A stretch of 33,771 bases of DNA from a virus, in the IMG/VR virus record IMGVR_UViG_3300030430_003383, positions 1-33,771 of that record; one strand, given 5' to 3'. Positions 1-6,990 of the stretch are shown here, piece by piece. The position numbers and the translations under genes were made by a program. The notes under the pieces were generated by a model. That model was not told the origin of the DNA, did not search any database, and was given only the letters and a program-made list of their open reading frames with translations. Position 1 is the first letter of the stretch; each line of letters begins with the position of its first letter.

Positions 1-264
1 GAGTTTGCCGCGATGCGGGCAGCACGGATTGCTGGTACTGATACTAAGTATATCGTCTGGTTCGAACTGCTGGAAACTGGCAAGATGGTAGAGATGGATG
101 CTGAGAGTGAGGAGCATGCTCGGCTGCTGATCGACACTTTCATGGATGGTAAGGAATACACTTACAACACTGCCAGTTTTCGGAAAGTACGGGAAGATGG
201 CACTCTGTTAAAGTGTGAAGATATCATCGACCGAGATATGGATTATACGGATTGGGATTTGTAA
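1..264 (+). CDS. Hypothetical protein, probably 5'-partial
   Basis: The reading frame is open from the first base and ends at TAA 262-264. The first in-frame ATG is at 13, but no ribosome binding site is visible in the 12 bases before it, so the gene probably begins left of the window. The visible part is about 87 residues, acidic, with a run of helix-forming residues (EEHARLLIDTF) and an acidic tail rich in Asp. I recognise no family. It is followed after one base by a small membrane protein gene, in the tightly packed style of the region. Confidence 0.6.
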   Translation, partial: EFAAMRAARIAGTDTKYIVWFELLETGKMVEMDAESEEHARLLIDTFMDGKEYTYNTASFRKVREDGTLLKCEDIIDRDMDYTDWDL

Positions 265-265
265 A

Positions 266-391
266 ATGGGTGGAATTATCGCTTTTGCTTTGGGTTGTGG
301 CGTAACCTATATCGTAATGACTAATCCTGAGATTGGTTATCAGGTTGGTGATATGTTGTCAGCAGTTGGTGGTACATTGAAAGGTAAGTAA
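266..391 (+). CDS. Small putative membrane protein (41 aa)
   Basis: The ATG at 266 starts one base after the upstream stop, and the frame ends at TAA 389-391. The product has a hydrophobic, glycine-rich N-terminal segment (MGGIIAFALGCGVTYIVM) that could span the membrane once, followed by a short polar tail ending in Lys. Length and composition fit the many small membrane proteins of T4-like phages, but no family is recognised. The next gene starts two bases later, so it is probably co-transcribed with its neighbours. Confidence 0.5.
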   Translation: MGGIIAFALGCGVTYIVMTNPEIGYQVGDMLSAVGGTLKGK

Positions 392-392
392 G

Positions 393-545
393 ATGGAACA
401 GCAATTAGAATTAGAAGAGTACATCAAGCAACTTGAGCATGAGCGTCTTCGTGTTGAGTTGTCCGATGACTTTGCTTATACCAATGGAAAGATTAAATAT
501 ATCGACAATCTATTGCGTGAGGCAAAGGAGAAACTTCGTGACTAA
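393..545 (+). CDS. Small helical hypothetical protein (50 aa)
   Basis: The ATG at 393 follows an AAGGTAAGTAAG stretch, and the frame ends at TAA 543-545. The product is strongly charged and predicted helical throughout (repeated Glu, Leu, Lys and Arg), a likely short coiled coil. It overlaps the next gene by 8 bases, which supports translational coupling. No known family is recognised. It is short, but the fit between its neighbours and the lack of any other frame filling this stretch support it being real. Confidence 0.5.
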   Translation: MEQQLELEEYIKQLEHERLRVELSDDFAYTNGKIKYIDNLLREAKEKLRD

Positions 546-732
546 ATACGTTGTGAAGCCGAACTACAACGGCACAGATAAACGCAGCTTTGATGATCCC
601 AAGGCTGCGATTAAGTATTATCAGGACTATGCTTTTAGATACGTCAAAGGTTATGCTAAGATGATTGGTACAACTGATGAAAAACTTGAGGAGATGCAAT
701 GGATCGGGAAGTTGGAGATCGTAGATGATTGA
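538..732 (+). CDS. Hypothetical protein, GTG start (64 aa)
   Basis: I chose the GTG at 538 over the ATG at 433. It has a good AAAGGAGA ribosome binding site 5-8 bases upstream, and starting at 433 would overlap the previous gene almost entirely. The product contains an aromatic/charged stretch (KAAIKYYQDYAFRYVKGYAKM) and is probably a small helical protein with a beta N-terminus. No family is recognised. It overlaps the following aldolase-like gene by 8 bases. Confidence 0.55.
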   Translation: MTKYVVKPNYNGTDKRSFDDPKAAIKYYQDYAFRYVKGYAKMIGTTDEKLEEMQWIGKLEIVDD

Positions 733-1357
733 AACATGCTCTGAGATTATGGCGCATGCCTACAATCTAAACATGATTACTGCACGAGATGGTAATGTCT
801 CTGTGCGATGGGAGTCTCAACCATATTGGTTTATCACTCCCGCCAATGTGCGTAAGCAACACCTGCAACCAGCAATGTGGAAGAAGATTTCTGTGTCACG
901 CTACGAGAACGGTGATCCAATTATTCTTGACTACACACCTATGAGCGAGAGTCTTATTCCTAGTAGTGAATATCCGCTTCATAGTCGATTACAAGAAGTG
1001 TTGCCAGAGGGTGTTGATAATCGTGTGGTGATGCATCTACATCCTACCTACACCACTGCCGCACTGCATCGTGGTATTCGTCTTGAATATCTTGTTGATG
1101 ATTTTCCTGAGTTGGGTTTTCATACCAAAGTCGCTCCAAGTGTACCTGATGTTCCTGCAAAATCCAAACAGCTCGGTGATATCTGTCATAGACATTTAGA
1201 GCTTGACACCGAAGGTAGCGTGAAATATGATATCGTAGGAATTAAAGGTCATGGTGTAGTCTCGATCGCTGAGACGCCATGGCGAGCGTTTGAACACATT
1301 GAACGATTAGAACATATCTGCAAAATTGTTCTGGTAAGCGGAGTGCGAGATGTCTAG
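725..1357 (+). CDS. Class II aldolase/adducin-family protein
   Basis: This 210-residue protein matches the zinc-dependent class II aldolase fold (FucA/AraD/adducin N-terminal type) over its full length. Visible landmarks are P79-S-S-E82, where family enzymes carry the catalytic Glu, the metal ligands H104 and H106 in MHLHPTYTTA, and the third ligand H176 in GHGVVSIA. The family either cleaves or epimerises phosphorylated sugars using Zn2+; the substrate here cannot be told. A GGAG site precedes the ATG at 725, and the gene overlaps both neighbours. With all three His and the Glu retained it is probably an active metal-dependent lyase or epimerase rather than an adducin-like relic. It is unusual beside phage late genes and may be an auxiliary metabolic gene. 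Confidence 0.8.
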   Translation: MIETCSEIMAHAYNLNMITARDGNVSVRWESQPYWFITPANVRKQHLQPAMWKKISVSRYENGDPIILDYTPMSESLIPSSEYPLHSRLQEVLPEGVDNRVVMHLHPTYTTAALHRGIRLEYLVDDFPELGFHTKVAPSVPDVPAKSKQLGDICHRHLELDTEGSVKYDIVGIKGHGVVSIAETPWRAFEHIERLEHICKIVLVSGVRDV

Positions 1358-1517
1358 CAAGATTGAAGTTCCTCTAAGTGACTTAGAGTATATGATTGTA
1401 TCGGATATGCTTGAAGATGGTATCGAATTATCATTTGAACCTTACACGTTCGAAAAGGGACAACGGAAAAAACTGATTGATAATTGGTGGAAGCCTCGTC
1501 TTGAAGAACGACCGTAA
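1350..1517 (+). CDS. Small hypothetical protein (55 aa)
   Basis: The ATG at 1350 lies inside the end of the aldolase gene (8-base overlap), and the frame ends at TAA 1515-1517. The product starts SSKIEVPLSDLEYMIVSDML and ends in a Trp-Trp-Lys-Pro segment, with an acidic, helical middle. No family is recognised. It fills the gap between the aldolase and deaminase-like genes and overlaps the latter slightly, as expected of a coupled phage operon. Confidence 0.55.
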   Translation: MSSKIEVPLSDLEYMIVSDMLEDGIELSFEPYTFEKGQRKKLIDNWWKPRLEERP

Positions 1518-1935
1518 CATATCTACACTCAATGAACTGGCTGCTATGGCAAGGGACTTGTCTCCCGTTGCCAGCAGTCGTATTTTTGCTTCTCTTTATT
1601 ATAAGAACAAACCTATCTCATATGGTTACAATCATATGAAGTCTCATCCATTTCAAGCACATTGGGCTAAGAACGACGATGCGATCTACTGGCATGCCGA
1701 AACCCATGCCATATGGAATGCGTTGCGTATCTGTGATGAGGACGATCTAAAAAAGATGACTTTATATGTGTCAAGGGCAAGGCGACCAGAGAATGGTAAT
1801 CCAAAACAATGGATATGGGGTAATAGTCGTCCGTGTGAGGGGTGTATGTCTTGTTTGACTAAATACAATATAAAACGAGTAGTCTACACGCTAGACGACA
1901 TAGGCGAATACGGAGTCATCAATGGGAATTTTTAA
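1501..1935 (+). CDS. Cytidine/dCMP deaminase-superfamily protein
   Basis: The protein carries the zinc-dependent deaminase signature. H65-A-E67 (WHAETHAIWNAL) provides one zinc ligand and the proton-shuttling Glu, and P111-C112-E-G-C115 provides the two Cys ligands. It is about 144 residues, typical of the fold. No ATG serves as a convincing start. I used the TTG at 1501, which has GGTGGAAG at a suitable distance; an upstream in-frame TTG at 1477 is the alternative. Family members deaminate dCMP, cytidine, guanine or modified bases. The long insert between the two motifs (ARRPENGNPKQWIWGNSR) is not typical of T4 dCMP deaminase, so the substrate is open. It overlaps the next gene by 14 bases. 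Confidence 0.7.
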   Translation: MKNDRNISTLNELAAMARDLSPVASSRIFASLYYKNKPISYGYNHMKSHPFQAHWAKNDDAIYWHAETHAIWNALRICDEDDLKKMTLYVSRARRPENGNPKQWIWGNSRPCEGCMSCLTKYNIKRVVYTLDDIGEYGVINGNF

Positions 1936-2710
1936 ACAATATCTAACAGAGACTGTTGGTGCTGGTGGATTAGCATACGAGCTTAAAGTTCACACAGCTA
2001 TGAAAAAAGCTAATATTTCTGGATTAAATGTTGGAGATAAACCAGGCGCTGGATTTTCGAATCAAGGTGCTGGGGATATTGAAGCATCATATAAAGGTAA
2101 AGCGTTTAACATTGAAATTAAAGCAAGTCCAAGAGATCAGATGGGTGGAACTTCTTTTAGATATACGATGGATGGACAAAGGTTTACGCCTGTTAAGGAG
2201 ATGGACCCAGAAGATTTAGATTTATTCATGGCTGTTGCTAAAGAGCAAGCAGTTCATATTGATAATTACATTAAGGCATTGAGAAAAATTGAACCTGTAG
2301 AGTTTCATAAAACACAGAGTGGTGTGCCTATTAAAGCATCTAAAGATGCTAGAGAAGAGCTAAAGAAAAATGGCTTGATAACTAAAATTAATAGAAATAT
2401 TAAAACATCTACCTCTTTTATCATAAAACACTATAATAAAAAAGGCGTTTATTATATACAGATAGGCAAAGCAGGACTCTTTTACATGGGTAAAAATCCA
2501 CTAAAATTAGATGTCCCTGAACTTAAAGGTGAAATACAAGTAGAATTTAATTTAAGGTATGGTGGTGGAAAATTATCTTTTCCAACAGATCCACCTACAC
2601 CAGCTAGATCGGCTGGGCTAAGACTACAAGGTAGACTAATCACGAAAGGAAAATCTCCATACAGTTTAGATAATGTTGAAGATATTAAAAAGTTGTTTGG
2701 TGTAGAATGA
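1922..2710 (+). CDS. Putative capsid-targeted PD-(D/E)XK nuclease-like protein
   Basis: The 262-residue product shows a restriction-endonuclease-like core: E20 in an early helix, D52 in GAGDIEAS, and E65-I-K67 in FNIEIKAS, that is D-x12-E-x-K. Known PD-(D/E)XK enzymes bind Mg2+ with these residues. The extreme N-terminus (MGIFKQYLTE) resembles T4 capsid-targeting peptides, with L8-T-E10 fitting the gp21 protease rule (Leu/Ile)-x-Glu. The start at 1922 has GGAG six bases upstream. The gene overlaps the next by ATGA. The rest is lysine-rich with beta-rich C-terminal sequence that I do not recognise. Nuclease activity and packaging are inferences; a structural role is possible. Confidence 0.5.
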   Translation: MGIFKQYLTETVGAGGLAYELKVHTAMKKANISGLNVGDKPGAGFSNQGAGDIEASYKGKAFNIEIKASPRDQMGGTSFRYTMDGQRFTPVKEMDPEDLDLFMAVAKEQAVHIDNYIKALRKIEPVEFHKTQSGVPIKASKDAREELKKNGLITKINRNIKTSTSFIIKHYNKKGVYYIQIGKAGLFYMGKNPLKLDVPELKGEIQVEFNLRYGGGKLSFPTDPPTPARSAGLRLQGRLITKGKSPYSLDNVEDIKKLFGVE

Positions 2711-3936
2711 TACAACAAATCTTAACAGAAGCTAAGGAGGGCAAAAATGTCCATCTTGAACACATTGAAGACATGGTGTTCAATGAAGGTGTTACTGGCA
2801 CTCGTAATGCTATCTTATTTCTTCGCAGTATTCGTGATATGCTATCTGGAAATTCTTCCAGAAGCGTTAATATTACCACTAAATGGGATGGGGCTCCCGC
2901 AATCTTCGCTGGGATTGATCCTGCCGATGGGGCTTTTTTTGTAGCAAAGAAAGGTCTCTTTAACGCTGATCCTCAGATGTACAAGACTGAGGACGATATT
3001 AAGACAAAACTATCTGGAGAGCTACAAGCTAAGTTTCTTGTGGCTCTCCGTGAGTTCAAAAAGCTCGGCATCAAGTCTGGTGTATACCAAGGCGACTTGA
3101 TGTTCACTAAGGCTGATTTATCGAAAGAGAAAATTAAAGATCAAGACTATCTTACATTTCAGCCTAATACTATAGTATATGCTGTTCCTGCCTCTTCGCC
3201 TCTTGCAAAGAAGATTCGCAATGCCAGCATTGGTGTCGTGTGGCATACCACATATACAGGTAAGACCATTCAAGATATGAAAGCCTCTTTTGGTAAGGGT
3301 ATTATCAATAAGATGAATTCAGTGCCATCTGTATGGATGGACGATGCCACTTATAAAGACGTAAGGGGAACAGCTACGTTTACAAAAGAAGAGACAGCAA
3401 ATCTTACTGCTTTACTTTCACAAGCTGGTAAGATATTCTCTAAGTTACCAGCTAAAGCATTAAATGATATAGCAGGGAAAGAAGAGTTTCTAATTCGTTT
3501 AAAAGCGTTCAATAATACTAAGGTTAGGAAGGGTAAGTCTATTACTAGCGCCAGGAAACATGTATCTGAATTAATTAAATATTTTAAAGAGCATTATGAG
3601 AAAGAAGCCGATAAACGTAAAAGCGATAAAGGTAAACAATCTCAGCTTGATAAAATGAAAAATCTCATGACTTACTTTGATAATCACAGTAAAGATTTAG
3701 TAAAGATTTATGAGATTGTAATGCTTCTTACATCAGCTAAAGGTATGATTGTTCGAAAGTTAAATCAAGCTGGCTCTATACCTACCTTTTTAAGAACCAC
3801 CTCTGGGTTTCGTGTTACAGATCAAGAGGGTTACGTTGCTATTGATAAAGTTGGCGGCGCTATTAAACTTGTTGATCGTATGGAGTTCAGTCGAGCAAAC
3901 TTTTCTGCAGATGTTATTAAAGGTTGGCAAAGGTAA
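2707..3936 (+). CDS. Ligase-fold (covalent nucleotidyltransferase-like) phage protein
   Basis: The 409-residue protein contains motifs laid out as in DNA/RNA ligases and capping enzymes. Motif I is K59-W-D-G62 (NITTKWDGAPAIF), where Lys would form the AMP adduct. A motif III-like GVYQGDLMF lies at 125-133, with Asp in place of the usual Glu. Near the C-terminus are motif IV-like E374-G-Y-V and motif V-like IKLVDR with K387. The gap between III and IV is unusually long and filled with lysine-rich helices (about 220-350). The N-terminus MIQQILTEA has L6-T-E8, a possible prohead-protease site as in the preceding protein. It may act on nucleic acid ends or modify proteins; activity is unproven. 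I associate this family with T4-like marine phages but know no assigned function. Confidence 0.55.
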   Translation: MIQQILTEAKEGKNVHLEHIEDMVFNEGVTGTRNAILFLRSIRDMLSGNSSRSVNITTKWDGAPAIFAGIDPADGAFFVAKKGLFNADPQMYKTEDDIKTKLSGELQAKFLVALREFKKLGIKSGVYQGDLMFTKADLSKEKIKDQDYLTFQPNTIVYAVPASSPLAKKIRNASIGVVWHTTYTGKTIQDMKASFGKGIINKMNSVPSVWMDDATYKDVRGTATFTKEETANLTALLSQAGKIFSKLPAKALNDIAGKEEFLIRLKAFNNTKVRKGKSITSARKHVSELIKYFKEHYEKEADKRKSDKGKQSQLDKMKNLMTYFDNHSKDLVKIYEIVMLLTSAKGMIVRKLNQAGSIPTFLRTTSGFRVTDQEGYVAIDKVGGAIKLVDRMEFSRANFSADVIKGWQR

Positions 3937-3940
3937 ATAT

Positions 3941-3948
3941 TATAAATA
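3941..3948 (+). promoter_or_regulatory. T4-type late promoter (TATAAATA)
   Basis: An exact TATAAATA lies in the short intergenic gap, 39 bases before the ATG at 3988. T4-like phages read their virion genes from this -10 element with the gp55 sigma factor and gp45 clamp, with no -35 element. Its position in one of the few real gaps and in front of a virion-type gene supports function. Confidence 0.8.
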
Positions 3949-3987
3949 AACTTACAGTTAGTCTAAGGAAAACCTGGTAAGGATAAA

Positions 3988-6948
3988 ATGAGTAAAACCG
4001 TCTTCGCCTTCGGGCGTATGAATCCCCCAACAATCGGTCACGAAAAGTTAGTCGCTAAACTAGAGAGCGAAGCGAAGCGCCGTGGCGCTATGCCTCATTT
4101 ATATCTAAGCCATTCTCAAAATCCTAAAAAAGATCCTCTGCCATATAACACAAAGATTGCAATCGCTCGTAAAGCGTTTGGTAAGATGGTAACCAAATCA
4201 TCTTCCAAAAATATTATCCAGATTCTACAAGAGCTAGAAAAGATGGGTCACACTGAGGTGGCTCTCATCGCTGGTAGTGATCGTGTACCAGAATTTAAAT
4301 CTCTCCTGAACAAGTATAATGGTAAAGAATATAATTTCAAAAAGATTGAAGTTATATCTGCAGGTGAACGTGACCCTGACTCTGAGGGTGTGTCAGGTAT
4401 GTCTGCTTCGAAGCTGCGTGCACTAGCTAAAGAAGGTGACTATGATGCATTCGCTAAAGGTATGCCTTCTAAACTAAGAGATGCAGATAAGAAAAAAGTT
4501 TATGATTCTATTCGATCTGCTATGGAGAGTTTTATTCTAGGTGAAGCACCAAGGATTCCTAGAAAAAAAGGTCAACCAGCAGGATCTGATAAGCACTCTG
4601 ATCTTTATACAGACGAAAATCCAGAAGGTACAATTCATGGATTGAAGTTTGCGACAGAGAAAGACGCAGAGGCTAGTGTTGCAAAAATCAAATCATCTGA
4701 TAGAACACATGCACATAAAATCCAGGCAGCAATTGCCATGGAACAACGTGCAAAAGTTGCTGGTAAAAAAGCAGCAGCGGCTGTTTATCGTTCATTTATT
4801 AATGATATGAAAAAGAAAACAAAAGAGATGAATAAAGAGGCAATTAAAATGACCGAAGAAATTATAACCGAGGATTTAGATCCAACTGATGAAGAATTAG
4901 ATGAAATTTTAGATGGATTGGACGACGAATTATCTTGGGAGTGGGAAGAAGAGCAACTAGATCTTGAATTAGAGGAGGATCGACAGCCATTAACGCTCGC
5001 TCAACGTATGAAAAGAAAAATTTTGATGAAGAGATTAGCTCCTCAGATTCAAAGAAAAAGAAAGATTAAAATGCGCCGGAAAGCTGGTAAAGAAGATTTA
5101 AAAAAACGAGCTAGGAAAGCAGCTATCTTATTATTAAAGAAAAAAGTAGCTGGTCAAAAAGGTGCAGATTACAAATCATTATCTCCAACTGAAAAGATTG
5201 GGATTGATAAAAGAGTGCAGAAAAAATTAGGTGCTGTTGATAAATTAGCTAAGAGACTAATGCCTAAGATGATTAAGAAAGAGACTGAGAGGGTTAAAGC
5301 TATGAGGTCAGGGAAAACTAATGAGGCGTTTGAGATGTTATTTGAGAAACCAAAGGTTTCTCAAGATCCAGATGTTGATGAGCGTCCTGGTTCTCAACCA
5401 AAAAAATATTTTTCTGGAGTTCGAAGAAAAAGTAAAGAGGCTAGAGCGAAACATTTTGAACGTGGCACTAAAATGGATGATGATAATCCAGCAGCATATA
5501 AACCTGCTCCTGGTGATGCTGGTGCAAAGACTAAACCATCCAAGCATACCAAAAAGTTTAAGCAGATGTTTGGAGAGGATATTAACGAAGCGTTTGAAAG
5601 GATTATGACTGGCCTTGATGAAGCGGCTGAATATCTAGAAGAAAAGCAAATTGATGCACTCAAGAAGAAGTCAGAGAAGACTGGCATTCCATATGGTATT
5701 CTAAAACAAGTTTACAATCGTGGTATGGCAGCATGGCGCACAGGTCATCGCCCTGGTACAACACCACAACAGTGGGCGTTTGCTCGTGTCAACTCATTTG
5801 CCACTAAATCAAAAGGCACATGGGGTGGTGCAGATAAAGACCTCGCTGCTAAAGCTCGTGGTTCTATGAAGAAAGAAGAAGTCAGTGAAGCAGATCCATG
5901 TTGGGATGGTTATACGCAAGTTGGCATGAAAAAGGGTGCTGGTGGTAAGATGGTCCCTAACTGCGTACCAGAAGAAGTCGAGGTCGAAGAAAAGGTAGAG
6001 TTTGAAAAAGACAAAGAGTTTTCTAATCTTCGTAAGCCTAAAAAAACTACAAAATTTGAGTTAGACAAGGAACTCCGTAAAAAATCTAAAAGAGAGGCAG
6101 TATCGCCAGCACAACAGGCTGCTATTGCAATCGCTAAGAAAAAGTCTGGTAAGTATGATGATGAAGGTAAAAGGATCGAAGAAGGTTCAGATATTTTACA
6201 GAGCCCACGTGATGGTATTCGTTTAATTGTTCGCAAGCATACAGATGGTAAGCGATATGTTCTGAAAATGATGACTCAAAATAAACCAGGTGAGCCAAAG
6301 ATTCTATCAAAGAAAGATGCTGAAAAACAAATCTCTGCGCTCAAGCGTCTGGGTTGGAAGAAGGCAACTAATGAAGAGGGTGGTGCTGGAGAAGAGGGCA
6401 CATACGAGTTAGTTAGAAAGTATAAAAAAGATACTCCTATGCAAGAGAGTGATGCCGTGAACGATTTAAAAAAAGATCATGATAAGGAGAAAGAAAGATT
6501 AAAAGACAAACATGATCGTGAGATGGATAATGCAAGATTACGTGATACAAGATCTAAAAATATGGATGAGGAGTTTGAAAGTCTTTTCGAAGAACCTTGC
6601 TGTGATGATTGCTTAGATGAGGATTATGGTTGGACAGAAGAAACAGATCTTGTTGTAATTAACGAGGCGGAGGCTGAATATCAAGGTCGTAAAGTGAAGT
6701 TAAATAATCCAACACGTTCTGACAATCCAAAGAAGAAAACAATGGTATACGTCAAGAATGATAAAGGAAATGTTGTCAAAGTTTATTTTGGCGATCCTAA
6801 TATGTCTATTAAACGTGATGACCCAGAAAGAAGGAAAAATTTTAGAGCTCGACACAACTGTGATAATCCTGGGCCTAAATGGAAGCCTAGATATTGGTCG
6901 TGTAAGTTCTGGAGTAGCAAAAAAGTATCGGACCTAATGAAAGGTTAA
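3988..6948 (+). CDS. HxGH nucleotidylyltransferase domain fused to virion modules
   Basis: Residues 1-180 form a HIGH-superfamily nucleotidylyltransferase of the NadM/phosphopantetheine type: GRMNPPTIGH with T15-I-G-H18, GSDRV at 96-100 and GMSASKLR at 137-144 (the ISxxxxR-like motif). Members transfer AMP or CMP to NMN, pantetheine phosphate or similar. The remaining 800 residues are highly charged, with modules at about 215-280 (THAHKIQAAIAMEQRA), 566-622 (GIPYGILKQVYNRGMAAWR) and 898-986 (FGDPNMSIKRDDPERR, RHNCDNPGPKW) that I recall from cyanophage-type virion proteins. (Leu/Ile)-x-Glu sequences sit between modules (184-186, 293-295, 451-453, 543-545, 866-868, 891-893), possible prohead-protease cuts. 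AAGGA precedes the ATG. It is preceded by a late promoter. Confidence 0.7.
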   Translation: MSKTVFAFGRMNPPTIGHEKLVAKLESEAKRRGAMPHLYLSHSQNPKKDPLPYNTKIAIARKAFGKMVTKSSSKNIIQILQELEKMGHTEVALIAGSDRVPEFKSLLNKYNGKEYNFKKIEVISAGERDPDSEGVSGMSASKLRALAKEGDYDAFAKGMPSKLRDADKKKVYDSIRSAMESFILGEAPRIPRKKGQPAGSDKHSDLYTDENPEGTIHGLKFATEKDAEASVAKIKSSDRTHAHKIQAAIAMEQRAKVAGKKAAAAVYRSFINDMKKKTKEMNKEAIKMTEEIITEDLDPTDEELDEILDGLDDELSWEWEEEQLDLELEEDRQPLTLAQRMKRKILMKRLAPQIQRKRKIKMRRKAGKEDLKKRARKAAILLLKKKVAGQKGADYKSLSPTEKIGIDKRVQKKLGAVDKLAKRLMPKMIKKETERVKAMRSGKTNEAFEMLFEKPKVSQDPDVDERPGSQPKKYFSGVRRKSKEARAKHFERGTKMDDDNPAAYKPAPGDAGAKTKPSKHTKKFKQMFGEDINEAFERIMTGLDEAAEYLEEKQIDALKKKSEKTGIPYGILKQVYNRGMAAWRTGHRPGTTPQQWAFARVNSFATKSKGTWGGADKDLAAKARGSMKKEEVSEADPCWDGYTQVGMKKGAGGKMVPNCVPEEVEVEEKVEFEKDKEFSNLRKPKKTTKFELDKELRKKSKREAVSPAQQAAIAIAKKKSGKYDDEGKRIEEGSDILQSPRDGIRLIVRKHTDGKRYVLKMMTQNKPGEPKILSKKDAEKQISALKRLGWKKATNEEGGAGEEGTYELVRKYKKDTPMQESDAVNDLKKDHDKEKERLKDKHDREMDNARLRDTRSKNMDEEFESLFEEPCCDDCLDEDYGWTEETDLVVINEAEAEYQGRKVKLNNPTRSDNPKKKTMVYVKNDKGNVVKVYFGDPNMSIKRDDPERRKNFRARHNCDNPGPKWKPRYWSCKFWSSKKVSDLMKG

Positions 6949-6955
6949 ATCCTTT

Positions 6956-6963
6956 TATAAATA
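6956..6963 (+). promoter_or_regulatory. T4-type late promoter (TATAAATA)
   Basis: A second exact TATAAATA lies in the 42-base gap, 27 bases before the ATG at 6991. It is spaced like the one at 3941 and again precedes a virion-type gene. Two perfect copies in the only two gaps of the late block argue against chance. Confidence 0.8.
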
Positions 6964-6990
6964 TAACAAATTCTAATAAAGAGGAACAAA

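Noticed and set aside
1477-1500. TTG at 1477 as start of the deaminase-like gene
   Set aside because: Only a weak upstream site; TTG 1501 has GGTGGAAG at the right distance. The true start remains open.
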